From IMG/VR virus record IMGVR_UViG_3300038309_000185, positions 1 to 37,305 of that record: a stretch of DNA of 37,305 bases; one strand, given 5' to 3'. Shown in pieces: positions 17,048 to 24,526 of this stretch (its first letter is position 1; each line of letters starts with the position of its first letter). The stretch comes from a virus. The notes beneath the pieces are model-generated. The model did not search any database and was not told the DNA's origin. It saw only the letters and a list, made by a program, of their open reading frames with translations. The position numbers and the translations under genes are program-made.

Positions 17048-17530
17048 CTGTTTGATCTCCCGACCATGAGGTCGGTTACATCGGCGGTTATTGCGACCAC
17101 AGCGCGGGAAGGCACAGCCGCGCGGCTGGAGGATATGGTTGTAGAGCTTGGCTTCCTCGGGAAGAGGATCGGGTTTGAACAGACCTTCCTTCTCCCCAAT
17201 GAATACGAGCCGGTTAGGCAGCATGGGTACGCCTGGCTTAGTGATGGCCGGGTGAAGGAACTGACTGTCTTCGCTAACGCCGCGTTTCATGCGGCGGTCG
17301 AGGCTGCTGGGGGGCATGCGTTTATCTACCCAACTCATATAGCGGTGTTTTACTCCCGTTCCAGCGGGGCGTACCATTATAAGATAGAGGAAAGTGAAGA
17401 CGCAAAGTATTCGGAACATGAACTGAAGGCGGAATACTCCAAGGTTTTTGAGAAAGCCTTCGGGGAGTATAGGAAACCATCGAGGGTAAGGGCGGCCAGG
17501 AGGGGGAAATGCGCAGGCGGGCAGGGTTAG
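17042..17530 (+). CDS. Hypothetical virion-block protein (162 aa)
   Basis: Mixed alpha/beta protein starting MRLFDLPTMRSVTSAV, with a central WLSDGRVKELTVFANAAFHA and HIAVFYSRSSGAYHYKIEE, and a basic C-terminus. The family is not recognised. Its start is the last ATG of the 10-bp repeat ladder. It overlaps a short 59-aa gene at its 3' end. Being in the fibre end of the operon, it could be a fibre chaperone or minor tail protein, but the sequence does not show it. Confidence 0.65.
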   Translation: MRLFDLPTMRSVTSAVIATTAREGTAARLEDMVVELGFLGKRIGFEQTFLLPNEYEPVRQHGYAWLSDGRVKELTVFANAAFHAAVEAAGGHAFIYPTHIAVFYSRSSGAYHYKIEESEDAKYSEHELKAEYSKVFEKAFGEYRKPSRVRAARRGKCAGGQG

Positions 17531-17688
17531 ACAATTATAGTAAGGGCACGGCGCAAAACGTAAACGCTACAAGCTCGTATACGGCGCGAAAAGAAGGTGG
17601 GGGGCTAGGTATGCCTACCGTTACCCCGAACGCCCCTAGAATCGCGTCACAGGGGCCTACACGCAGTAAAGCCCCTGTTAAGAGGTGA
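17509..17688 (+). CDS. Small basic protein (59 aa), last gene of the virion block
   Basis: ATG at 17509 preceded by an almost perfect AGGAGG (17499-17504) inside the previous gene. It begins MRRRAGLDNYSKGTAQ and ends TRSKAPVKR, so it is basic, small-residue rich, probably disordered and without hydrophobic segments. No family recognised. Shortness makes coding less sure, but the ribosome site and clean overlap with the upstream gene support it. Confidence 0.55.
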   Translation: MRRRAGLDNYSKGTAQNVNATSSYTARKEGGGLGMPTVTPNAPRIASQGPTRSKAPVKR

Positions 17689-17694
17689 TGGGAA

Positions 17695-18519
17695 TCAATC
17701 CCCGAACAACTCCTTCCACCCGCGCTCGAAGTCGGCCCCGTCCAGCTCTGCTAGCCGCTCAGCGGTCAACCCCGTAGGCCCACTGCCCCCAGTTTTCGCG
17801 CCTTTGGCAGCTTCGCGCCCCTTCACCACAGCATCCGCCTGTTGTCTCGGCACTGGGCGGTACCCCCTGGATTGCGCCAGGCCATAGATGACTTCCGCTG
17901 GGTTCTGCCCATTTTGAAGGGCCATGGCGGCAATCTGAAGTTCTTCGTTCATCAGTGCGGCGCGTATCTCATTGGGAGCGGTAACTCCGAACGCTTGAAG
18001 CTCAGCCACCCTACTATTGATCAGCGTATTGTAGGCATCCGCAAAATCGGGAGTGTGCTTGGCAAACTCCGCCGCGCTATTCTTGTATGCCGAGTCGAGA
18101 GCATTTATCTGCTGGGCCATGGCCGCTTGCTGCTGCTGCTCAGCCAGTGACCTATGGATGGCCTCGACTTTAGCGTCTGTGCCCTCCATCTTGTACCGAA
18201 GGTACTCCGCCGGGTTGTTGGCCCAGTCCGGCGGTACCTGTTGCGGCTGTAGCGCTGCCTCGAAGTCGCGCCGTAGATTGGCAAGCTCCTGCTCAATGGC
18301 CTGGCGCTTGCGGCGCTCCTCAATGAGCGCGGCTGTAGGCACGCTCTTGGGCGGTTGTTGCCGCTCTTGTTGCTGGTCTACCGGGGATGAGTCAGTTTGT
18401 TGCTCGTTGGTAGTTGGTTCGTGAGCCTCAATATCCTGCCCATGTTCCTCGCTAGGGCTATTGTCCTGCTCGGATTGCAGCGCTGCGGCTTCTGATTCAA
18501 AATTAAAATCATCCATCAT
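17695..18519 (-). CDS. Capsid scaffolding protein (274 aa)
   Basis: Guides capsid assembly and is then released. It shows the features of podovirus scaffolds: an acidic, Gln/Glu/Ser-rich disordered N-terminus (to about residue 60), a long charged helix (EERRKRQAIEQELANLRRDF), then FAKHTPDFADAYNTLINSRV, and a small basic-acidic C-terminal helix (ERLAELDGADFERGWKELF) that would bind capsid. The ATG overlaps the portal stop and has GGGGGAAA just upstream. It is the last gene of the minus block; its 3' end is 6 bp from the convergent virion block. Confidence 0.75.
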   Translation of the reverse strand: MMDDFNFESEAAALQSEQDNSPSEEHGQDIEAHEPTTNEQQTDSSPVDQQQERQQPPKSVPTAALIEERRKRQAIEQELANLRRDFEAALQPQQVPPDWANNPAEYLRYKMEGTDAKVEAIHRSLAEQQQQAAMAQQINALDSAYKNSAAEFAKHTPDFADAYNTLINSRVAELQAFGVTAPNEIRAALMNEELQIAAMALQNGQNPAEVIYGLAQSRGYRPVPRQQADAVVKGREAAKGAKTGGSGPTGLTAERLAELDGADFERGWKELFGD

Positions 18520-20363
18520 TTTCCCCCTTCATCCGAATATATCTTATTAAGATATTCCGCTCCAGTTGAGAACGCCTTAGCGCGTTCCAGTTTGGCCTTC
18601 TCTTGCATCAACTCAATCTCCGCTTGCGCTTTCGCTATATCTATTGGGCTCATCGGGGGCGTCCCCTGGGGGGCAGGCTGCGCCCGAGCTTGTTCTTTTG
18701 CGACCTCAGCCCGCGCCTTGTTTTGCTCAAATTGTTGCAGCGTTTGTTGTACCCGATCAACCACTTGAGACGGCAATGGCGAGAACCGCAAAAACTCCGC
18801 TATGACCGACGGGGGCACATCCATGTTACCCAGCATGGGTAACATGGGGGCAAGCTCTGCCCATACCCGGCTCTTGAAGGATATTGACTCCGGCGCTTCT
18901 TCCACAATGATATCGTATTCCCTATCAACGTCTCTGAGTACTGTAGTGGCTGCCGCGTAACCTAATCGGTTAAGGACCCCCTCTGGCACAAATGTCCGTA
19001 TAAAATAAATCAATACCCGGCCCAGTGCGATCCTTGCCCACCTAAGATTGTCCATATATTGGCTAAGGATGTTGGCGGTGCTCTCTTTTCGCTCCACTTC
19101 CAACACTCTAGCCTGCTGTCGGTTGGCCATGCCAAGAAACTCCAGGCTTATGCCAGTTACGTCTCGCATAGCCCCATTGGCCAGCCTGAATAATTCCTCG
19201 ATACCTTGCGGGAACGCCGACGGCGACTTTTCCTTGATCTTGTTCAAGCCACCTGGGCGCAGAAAGGTAATGCTATTCGGTTGTGCCCACTCTGCTTCCA
19301 TCCTTCTTACATCATCTACGGCGTCCAGCTCCATGAGCAGCCCGCCCTTACTGTTTGAATTGATGACATGCATCATGCTCGAAAAAAACTTGTTGACGTA
19401 CTGCTGCGGGTCGAGCATAGCCCGCACAAGTCCGTAGTATATATTATCGTTCTTGTCCAGCTTCCCTACGATGGGGATATATGTAAACCCGGATGGGAAC
19501 GGGCACTGTCCTTGCTCCAATATCATGCCGCCCAGATAGAAGGCGCGGTTGTAGACTTTCTTTTTTCTCGCTACGCTACCAGGTACCTTCTGCTCCGCTT
19601 CCACGTATGACCCGTCCGGCTGGAACACGGTATATACTTCCGTGCTTTCCCACCATTGTATTTCCTTAACGCATATCTTATTCTTGCGCTTCTCCCCACC
19701 AGTCGTAGCGCTTTCTTGGTATTTCCACATCTTGTTGGCGTCCAGGGGGCGCACAACCTCATCCAGAACATCAGGGTTGTTGTCGTAATCAATGGATACT
19801 GAGTCTGGCCACGCCTCTTCAACCTCGTCTCGGTCCATCCATCTGTTTCGCACAATGAACCTGGCGTCCTCTCCTGCTGGGCGCTCAGACCTTGGGTCGA
19901 GAAATATATCAAAGGGGGAGATAGCCTCGATTCGTATCTCCCCACCTGGGAATCTATCGTAGTCCATATAAACATGCAGCCAGCCCACGCCCGTGATAAG
20001 CGCGTCCTTAAAAGCATGGGTCTCCTGAAATGGGGAACCGCAACGATCCCGGACCCACCGAATAACTTCGGTTAGCGCCATAGCTGGGGCTTGGTCTTCA
20101 ACCCCACGGGGGACGCATACAATGTCCTGGCGGCTGTTGATCTGATCCCCGATGATGGCGTCTATATACGGAGCGATCTTGTTGAAGGTGATAACTGGGC
20201 GTAGCTGTTCTTCGAGAAAGGCCCGGTCATCCACGTCCCATTGGTCCCCGTCATAGTATTTACGGGAGACCAACGCTTCTTTAGTCCATGCTGGGTAATG
20301 GTCCCGGCACATACCCAGCCAAGTATCAAACTTAGCCTCTAATGTCTTATCGTCTTTGGCCAT
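18516..20363 (-). CDS. Portal protein, P22-like (615 aa)
   Basis: Forms the dodecameric ring through which DNA enters and leaves. The size and pattern suit P22-type portals: KYYDGDQWDVDDRAFLEEQL near the N-terminus, then LRPVITFNKIAPYIDAIIGD, DVTGISLEFLGMANRQQARV near residue 400, and a C-terminal Gln/Ala/Lys-rich coiled coil that could form the barrel. The ATG follows the terminase stop by a few bases. It is followed directly by scaffold. Confidence 0.85.
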   Translation of the reverse strand: MAKDDKTLEAKFDTWLGMCRDHYPAWTKEALVSRKYYDGDQWDVDDRAFLEEQLRPVITFNKIAPYIDAIIGDQINSRQDIVCVPRGVEDQAPAMALTEVIRWVRDRCGSPFQETHAFKDALITGVGWLHVYMDYDRFPGGEIRIEAISPFDIFLDPRSERPAGEDARFIVRNRWMDRDEVEEAWPDSVSIDYDNNPDVLDEVVRPLDANKMWKYQESATTGGEKRKNKICVKEIQWWESTEVYTVFQPDGSYVEAEQKVPGSVARKKKVYNRAFYLGGMILEQGQCPFPSGFTYIPIVGKLDKNDNIYYGLVRAMLDPQQYVNKFFSSMMHVINSNSKGGLLMELDAVDDVRRMEAEWAQPNSITFLRPGGLNKIKEKSPSAFPQGIEELFRLANGAMRDVTGISLEFLGMANRQQARVLEVERKESTANILSQYMDNLRWARIALGRVLIYFIRTFVPEGVLNRLGYAAATTVLRDVDREYDIIVEEAPESISFKSRVWAELAPMLPMLGNMDVPPSVIAEFLRFSPLPSQVVDRVQQTLQQFEQNKARAEVAKEQARAQPAPQGTPPMSPIDIAKAQAEIELMQEKAKLERAKAFSTGAEYLNKIYSDEGGK

Positions 20364-21740
20364 TTATACACCCATCCAGGAAGCCACCCTACGGTAAGGC
20401 CGTATCTCGGGCACTTCCACTGTGTCAAAAGGATTCTGATATGTTAGCATAAGTGCGTCCGCCAAGTCTGGGGACTTACCGCCCCGGCGGCGCATGCTTT
20501 CCTTGGACTCAATTGACAGTTTTCCCGTTGCGGTATATGAGTATCGTATACCCGCAAGTTCCCCTGCAAGGTCTTCATCACGCGGCATCCGCATATCCCC
20601 GCGTTCAAAAGCGGCCCTAACCCGCCACCACAATTCATCCCTCAACCTACTGTAAGCGGTGTTCTTGCTTGCCTTATTCGATACGTCAACACCGTAAACG
20701 GGCAGGCCCAGTTCGCGTAGCCGATCAACTACACCAGCTCCTATGCCGATCGTATCTACGTATATTTCCGCAGGCTTGTTCTCAGCCACCGAGTACTCTA
20801 CAGCAATGCGGTTGGCCGATTCCATGATGCTGGAACCAGACCAATGCTTCGCGCGTTCGATGATTACCCCCCGGCATCGCTTTACCAGGGCGCTCCTGTC
20901 GCTGCCGTACCTGGCAACGTCCACCCCCCATATCACAGGGCCATCCGGCAATGGATCGGGTACACCCTGTAACATGGCGTTCTCCAGCCAATCAGTGGAA
21001 ATGAGCGCGTCTTCTTCCTGAAGGGGCCACTCCCCTAGCACACGGACTCGGAAGGTATTCGACTCTTCACCATACTCTGAACGCATCTTGTTTATAAACG
21101 CATCGTCAACCATCTTGGCCTTTAGGCCATTGACGTGCATCTTATGCCATACGGGAGACTGGAAGGCTTTCCAAAAATACCCGTTCGCCCGGGTAGGATT
21201 GCCGGTAAGCACCACCTTAGCGCCTGGGGTAGACAACGCACCCTCGGCCACTTCAAATACTTGATCAGGCACACCAGACGCCTCATCAATCAAGAAGAGC
21301 ATGTTCTGTGAATGGTACCCCTGAAGGGCTTCTGGGCGCTCTGCGCGGCTGGTCTTGCCGATGGCGAATGATTCTTTCGAGTTACGGACCGACACTTTCA
21401 GCTTCGTAACCGCCACGTAATTGGTTAACGGCGGCAGCAGGTGCCTGCGCCACTTGGCAATCTCGGACCATAGCACAGTTTCAAGCTGCCCCGAGGTCGG
21501 GGCGGTAACGGCGATCCTAGCGGGGTAACGGGTGAGTAGGAACCATAACAGCGTCCAGGACAGGAACGCGCCCTTGCCGACACCATGGCCTGAGCGAATG
21601 GCTAGTTTATCCCCCTTACTAATCGCGGTAAGGGCTTCAATCTGCCACTCGTCAGGCTCGATCCCAGGAAGGAATGTGCGCACAAACATGACGGCATCAT
21701 TGCGGCATGCCTTGAGCGTCCCAGCTAAGTCAATTGCCAC
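20364..21740 (-). CDS. Terminase large subunit (458 aa)
   Basis: ATP-driven packaging motor and nuclease. Walker A is at residues 50-57 (SGHGVGKG), Walker B at 147-153 (MLFLIDE), and the coupling motif TGNP at 179-182. Nuclease acidic residues are visible in GVDVARYGSD (Asp274), IYVDTIG and KSPDLADAL. The P-loop ends GKG rather than the usual GK[ST], which is odd, although the rest of the ATPase is intact. A GTG start at 21740 is chosen (CAGGT upstream, 11-bp overlap with the previous gene); a GTG at 21770 is possible. Confidence 0.87.
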   Translation of the reverse strand: MAIDLAGTLKACRNDAVMFVRTFLPGIEPDEWQIEALTAISKGDKLAIRSGHGVGKGAFLSWTLLWFLLTRYPARIAVTAPTSGQLETVLWSEIAKWRRHLLPPLTNYVAVTKLKVSVRNSKESFAIGKTSRAERPEALQGYHSQNMLFLIDEASGVPDQVFEVAEGALSTPGAKVVLTGNPTRANGYFWKAFQSPVWHKMHVNGLKAKMVDDAFINKMRSEYGEESNTFRVRVLGEWPLQEEDALISTDWLENAMLQGVPDPLPDGPVIWGVDVARYGSDRSALVKRCRGVIIERAKHWSGSSIMESANRIAVEYSVAENKPAEIYVDTIGIGAGVVDRLRELGLPVYGVDVSNKASKNTAYSRLRDELWWRVRAAFERGDMRMPRDEDLAGELAGIRYSYTATGKLSIESKESMRRRGGKSPDLADALMLTYQNPFDTVEVPEIRPYRRVASWMGV

Positions 21741-21948
21741 TAAAGACCTGTGGCAATGTGATGACCCCACTTGCCGTCAGCGCAGCCATGAGCCCATATA
21801 CCAGGCGCTTGAGCAAGGAAATCTCCTGGGATAGCCTGGATATATCCTCGTCAACTTTTTTCCCCAGGGAGTCTATGCTGCCTTTAATCTCCACAAGAGT
21901 AATAATGGCCGGCAAAGCACCCTGGCGCTCTATATCACTCCCGGCCAT
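21730..21948 (-). CDS. Coiled coil plus membrane-segment protein, XhlA-like (72 aa)
   Basis: Residues 20-45 form a short charged coiled coil (IKGSIDSLGKKVDEDISRL), followed by one hydrophobic segment (LVYGLMAALTASGVI). This layout resembles phage holin-accessory proteins of the XhlA type, which sit in the inner membrane. The start overlaps the stop of the 66-aa membrane protein and has GGAG upstream. Together with that protein it forms a likely lysis pair between small and large terminase. Confidence 0.5.
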   Translation of the reverse strand: MAGSDIERQGALPAIITLVEIKGSIDSLGKKVDEDISRLSQEISLLKRLVYGLMAALTASGVITLPQVFSGN

Positions 21949-22135
21949 TTGGCGGTGCTCCTGTTAGTTGGTGCTTGGTAATGGCCCTGAGGCCGACGTT
22001 CAGCGCCGGGCACAGCACCCCAGCAGCGTAAAACGCTGTCTCCTGATCAATGAACCCGGACACCCCGAGCCCCGCAACGAGCAGGGCTATTGTGTTAGCC
22101 CATATCGTCTTGGACTTCCACCACTCTTTTTTCAC
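21935..22135 (-). CDS. Putative holin (66 aa)
   Basis: Starts MKKEWWKSKTIWANTIALLV: a basic, Trp-rich N-terminus, a hydrophobic helix (TIALLVAGLGVSGF), a second hydrophobic stretch (AFYAAGVLCPALNVGL) and a short basic tail. The W-K-S-K-x-x-W-x-N start and LNVGLRAITK end are a pattern I know from small phage membrane proteins often annotated as holins. The second of two adjacent GTG codons (22135) is chosen, 6 nt after AAGGAGG; the first is only 3 nt away. Confidence 0.5.
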   Translation of the reverse strand: MKKEWWKSKTIWANTIALLVAGLGVSGFIDQETAFYAAGVLCPALNVGLRAITKHQLTGAPPNGRE

Positions 22136-22526
22136 CACCAGCCTCCTTTAGCAGTCTGCTTTCTATGACTTCCCCACCCATGAATACATACCCACAAATA
22201 AATACTCCATTCTCGCGTCGCTTATCCCAATGCTCCCTGGGGCGCATGGGGCGGCATATAACAGCCCCGTTTATAGGGTCACTCGTTAAAGCCACGTAGT
22301 ATGCTTTAACGGCGGCGTCCATTGCTTCTTTTGGTATGGTCTTGATCCCGAGTGCCCCTGTGACGGGGCGGGGCAGACCATAAAAACATCCCGACGGTAC
22401 ACCAATGTCTTCTCTATTTGACAGCAGCCGGGCGACAGCAACATACAGCTTAAAAGGGCTACCAATACAGCAGGAAGCCACGTATTTAGCCACTTTGTAA
22501 GGCGTGTACCCATGATCATAGCTCAT
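22095..22526 (-). CDS. Hypothetical protein (143 aa), overlaps an alternate-frame lipoprotein
   Basis: Its C-terminal part (EAMDAAVKAYYVALTSDPIN, GAVICRPM, EHWDKRRENGVFICGYVF) looks like a real folded domain and is vaguely like the end of SleB-type hydrolases, without proof. The first 75 residues overlap a lipoprotein-like frame (22286-22519), so the true start may be internal, e.g. an ATG at 22325. It overlaps the putative holin gene by 41 bp. The start at 22526 overlaps the small-terminase stop. Confidence 0.45.
   Translation of the reverse strand: MSYDHGYTPYKVAKYVASCCIGSPFKLYVAVARLLSNREDIGVPSGCFYGLPRPVTGALGIKTIPKEAMDAAVKAYYVALTSDPINGAVICRPMRPREHWDKRRENGVFICGYVFMGGEVIESRLLKEAGGEKRVVEVQDDMG
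22286..22519 (-). CDS. Lipoprotein-like small protein, o-spanin candidate (77 aa)
   Basis: Starts MIMGTRLTKWLNTW, followed by a hydrophobic stretch and Cys residues (AVLVALLSCMLLSPGCCQIE). LLSC or SPGC could serve as a lipobox. The mature part is short, basic and Pro-containing (VYRRDVFMVCPAP, KKQWTPPLKH), as in outer-membrane spanins. Its ATG overlaps the small-terminase TGA (ATGA), the commonest gene junction in this block, which supports it. It lies inside the 143-aa frame, like nested Rz/Rz1 genes, but that product lacks an N-terminal membrane span. Confidence 0.45.
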   Translation of the reverse strand: MIMGTRLTKWLNTWLPAVLVALLSCMLLSPGCCQIEKTLVYRRDVFMVCPAPSQGHSGSRPYQKKQWTPPLKHTTWL

Positions 22527-22989
22527 CTTCTGCGTCTGGATCAGAAAGCAGCGACGCTATGCCATGGCCCCCGTATACTGGGTCCGAAGCTAGAAAAAGG
22601 TCCTGTTTCGCTACGGCTGGGCGTTTGGCCCAGCGTTCCCCGAACCTGCGTTCAAGCAGCCATGCTGCGGCTTGCCATTTATCCATAGCGGCGGTTTGGA
22701 TAGACCGAAGCAGGGCGGCCTCCATAGCCGCCTCGATATGTGCGCATTTTGCACGAAGGTCATCGTCCACCACCCCGTCCGGTGGCTTAATCTGCGCTAC
22801 TGCATCGTCTAGGGATACACCGGACTCGATAAGCTCAACCACCGCGCGGCGGTATACTTGGAATATAGTGTCTTCTTTTAGGGCCACATTAGGTTCTCGG
22901 CCTTCGTGGTCTTCCGGGTTCTCCACAATGAATACTGGCTCAAACACATTCTTGTATGTGCCCTTGTTCGGTCTTGGGTCATCCGCCAT
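22516..22989 (-). CDS. Terminase small subunit candidate (157 aa)
   Basis: Recognises the packaging site and loads the large subunit. Helical protein with residues about 40-70 like a helix-turn-helix entry (EDTIFQVYRRAVVELIESGV) and a terminal helix segment WQAAAWLLERRFGERWAKRP that is common in phage small terminases. The ATG at 22989 has GAAGGGG upstream and overlaps the previous gene by 11 bp. Lysis-type genes separate it from the large subunit (20364-21740). Confidence 0.6.
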   Translation of the reverse strand: MADDPRPNKGTYKNVFEPVFIVENPEDHEGREPNVALKEDTIFQVYRRAVVELIESGVSLDDAVAQIKPPDGVVDDDLRAKCAHIEAAMEAALLRSIQTAAMDKWQAAAWLLERRFGERWAKRPAVAKQDLFLASDPVYGGHGIASLLSDPDAEDEL

Positions 22990-23410
22990 TGGCAGCCCCT
23001 TCGGTTAAAGGATGAAGCCTTTCGGCTTCATGAATGAGCTTTTCCGCTGCCGCGATCTCGGCTTCATGTTCCATACCAATATCCAGCCGGTCGATCTTGA
23101 CACGGCAGCGAAACATAAATCTTTCCCCATCCATGATCCTAGGGACGCCCATATGCCGTACCAGGAGCTTATAAAACGCCAAAAACCCCGAGGCGGGGTA
23201 TTGCATCCTATCACAATACCATAGATAGAATCGGTACAACATCATGGGCGAGGTGACGGCATTGGTAACAAGGTCAACCTTGTTCCGCATAAAAGACACT
23301 ACGCCAGAATCTATAGGCGTAAGTTTATAAATGCTAGTGGGGCGTTGCCCCACTAGCTTAGCTAACAACCAGTTTATGTCGTATGCGCCGACTTCTTGGT
23401 TAGGGTTCAT
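22979..23410 (-). CDS. Hypothetical protein (143 aa)
   Basis: Starts MNPNQEVGAYDINWLLAKLV. Mostly helical with many aromatic residues (MMLYRFYLWYCDRMQYPASG) and a last part rich in Glu/Ala. Not recognised. The ATG at 23410 is preferred over a TTG at 23446 that overlaps the preceding gene. The coding DNA contains a perfect 11-bp-stem hairpin (23333-23357) and an 8-bp hairpin with a GAAA loop near the small-terminase start (23012-23031). Its place between replication and packaging genes gives no clear role. Confidence 0.6.
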   Translation of the reverse strand: MNPNQEVGAYDINWLLAKLVGQRPTSIYKLTPIDSGVVSFMRNKVDLVTNAVTSPMMLYRFYLWYCDRMQYPASGFLAFYKLLVRHMGVPRIMDGERFMFRCRVKIDRLDIGMEHEAEIAAAEKLIHEAERLHPLTEGAANGG

Positions 23411-23426
23411 TTCTTTTTTGGCATAT

Positions 23427-24164
23427 CTACCCCCCCAATCCTTCAATCTTTAGGTCATCAAGAGACAATGTACGCATACGGCGTTGTTTGGTTTTAGGCT
23501 GGGCAACTGGCTTGGGGGGAGCTTCTTCTTCATCTTCTTCGCTTTCCTCAGCAGAAGCGGGGGCCTCCGCTTTCGCTTCACCACCCAATTCCCCTTGTTC
23601 CCATTTAATCTTCCCTATGCGCTTAGCCTGGCCCATTGAGGACGGGTCACTAAGGGGGCTGAACCCAGCTTCTTTAGCCTCGTTGTATATTTTCTCAACC
23701 TGGCTGGGCTCAAGTTTACCAAGATACCTAAAAGAGAAACACTTATACTGGACCGCTGGGTCTTGGATTATCTCAGTAACCGCATAGTTCAGCGGTATAC
23801 CCTGGCCACGAAGCATATTTTTGTACTGCGTGAACGTTACCACGCTCTTACCAGGGAGGCGTAGCCTGGCGAGCGTCCCATCAAGCACGCAAAGCCCAAT
23901 GTTTTGGTGCCCCCGGCATGACCTATCGGCTTTTCGGGGGCAGACGTCGCAGGACTCCGCTTGGGGTTCTGGCCCCGAGATAACCCCACCTGTAGACTTA
24001 CACGCCAGCGCGGCGGGGGGCTTTCCAGGTTGATAGGGGGCAGAAAAGTATGATCGCTCAAACGGGCCTACTCCCACAATAATCGCGTCCAGGGCTTCCC
24101 CTAAACTATCCCCGGCAAGGGAAAACTCCCCCATACGAAAATCAATATACTGTACGTCGTCCAT
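23427..24164 (-). CDS. Cys-motif phage replication-block protein (245 aa)
   Basis: The Cys cluster ALACKSTGG, SCDVCPRKADRSC and LCVLDGTL (residues 55-92) suggests zinc or Fe-S binding. It precedes a conserved-looking VVTFTQYKNMLRGQGIPLNY. The C-terminal quarter has an acidic stretch (ESEEDEEEAPP) followed by a basic stretch (KTKQRRMRTLSLDDLKIEG). I know similar proteins as a widespread phage family of unknown function in replication modules. An acidic tail is also found in ssDNA-binding proteins, but that role is only a guess. GGGGAT precedes the ATG. Confidence 0.6.
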   Translation of the reverse strand: MDDVQYIDFRMGEFSLAGDSLGEALDAIIVGVGPFERSYFSAPYQPGKPPAALACKSTGGVISGPEPQAESCDVCPRKADRSCRGHQNIGLCVLDGTLARLRLPGKSVVTFTQYKNMLRGQGIPLNYAVTEIIQDPAVQYKCFSFRYLGKLEPSQVEKIYNEAKEAGFSPLSDPSSMGQAKRIGKIKWEQGELGGEAKAEAPASAEESEEDEEEAPPKPVAQPKTKQRRMRTLSLDDLKIEGLGG

Positions 24165-24166
24165 AA

Positions 24167-24526
24167 TTATCCCCTTGATGCCGTAAACCGCAAAGTATCT
24201 TCATATGTCACAACTACCCCGGGCGGTGGGCACGCATCATCAATTGCAGATGCCAACGGCCTGGCGTCAACCATTTCCCATTCTCCAGTCTTTTTAACGT
24301 ACTCTATAAACGCCCCCTTATCTACTGCTGTAACCCGTTTCGCCGTGGTTAATGATAGCGAACCGTAACTCGTCTTTAAGTAACCTACTCCTTCTTCCTT
24401 CATATGATCCTTAATAGCAGCTAAAATTAACATATACTCTCGGTCTATTTCTTCGATATCTTTCTTCAGTTCCCTTTTTTCCTCGGTAAGGTTTTTCAAC
24501 ACTTCAGCTAGCTCTTCAATTTTCAT
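24167..24526 (-). CDS. Coiled-coil phage protein of replication block (119 aa)
   Basis: Residues 1-45 form a strongly charged coiled coil (LAEVLKNLTEEKRELKKDIE). A conserved-looking domain with GYLKTSYGSLSLTTAKRVTA and a C-terminal DACPPPGVVVTYEDTLRFT follows. The style is common in phage replication and recombination modules; it could bind DNA or modulate a nuclease (Gam-like), but I cannot confirm that. The start overlaps the SNF2 helicase stop as ATGA, so the two are co-translated. Confidence 0.6.
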   Translation of the reverse strand: MKIEELAEVLKNLTEEKRELKKDIEEIDREYMLILAAIKDHMKEEGVGYLKTSYGSLSLTTAKRVTAVDKGAFIEYVKKTGEWEMVDARPLASAIDDACPPPGVVVTYEDTLRFTASRG

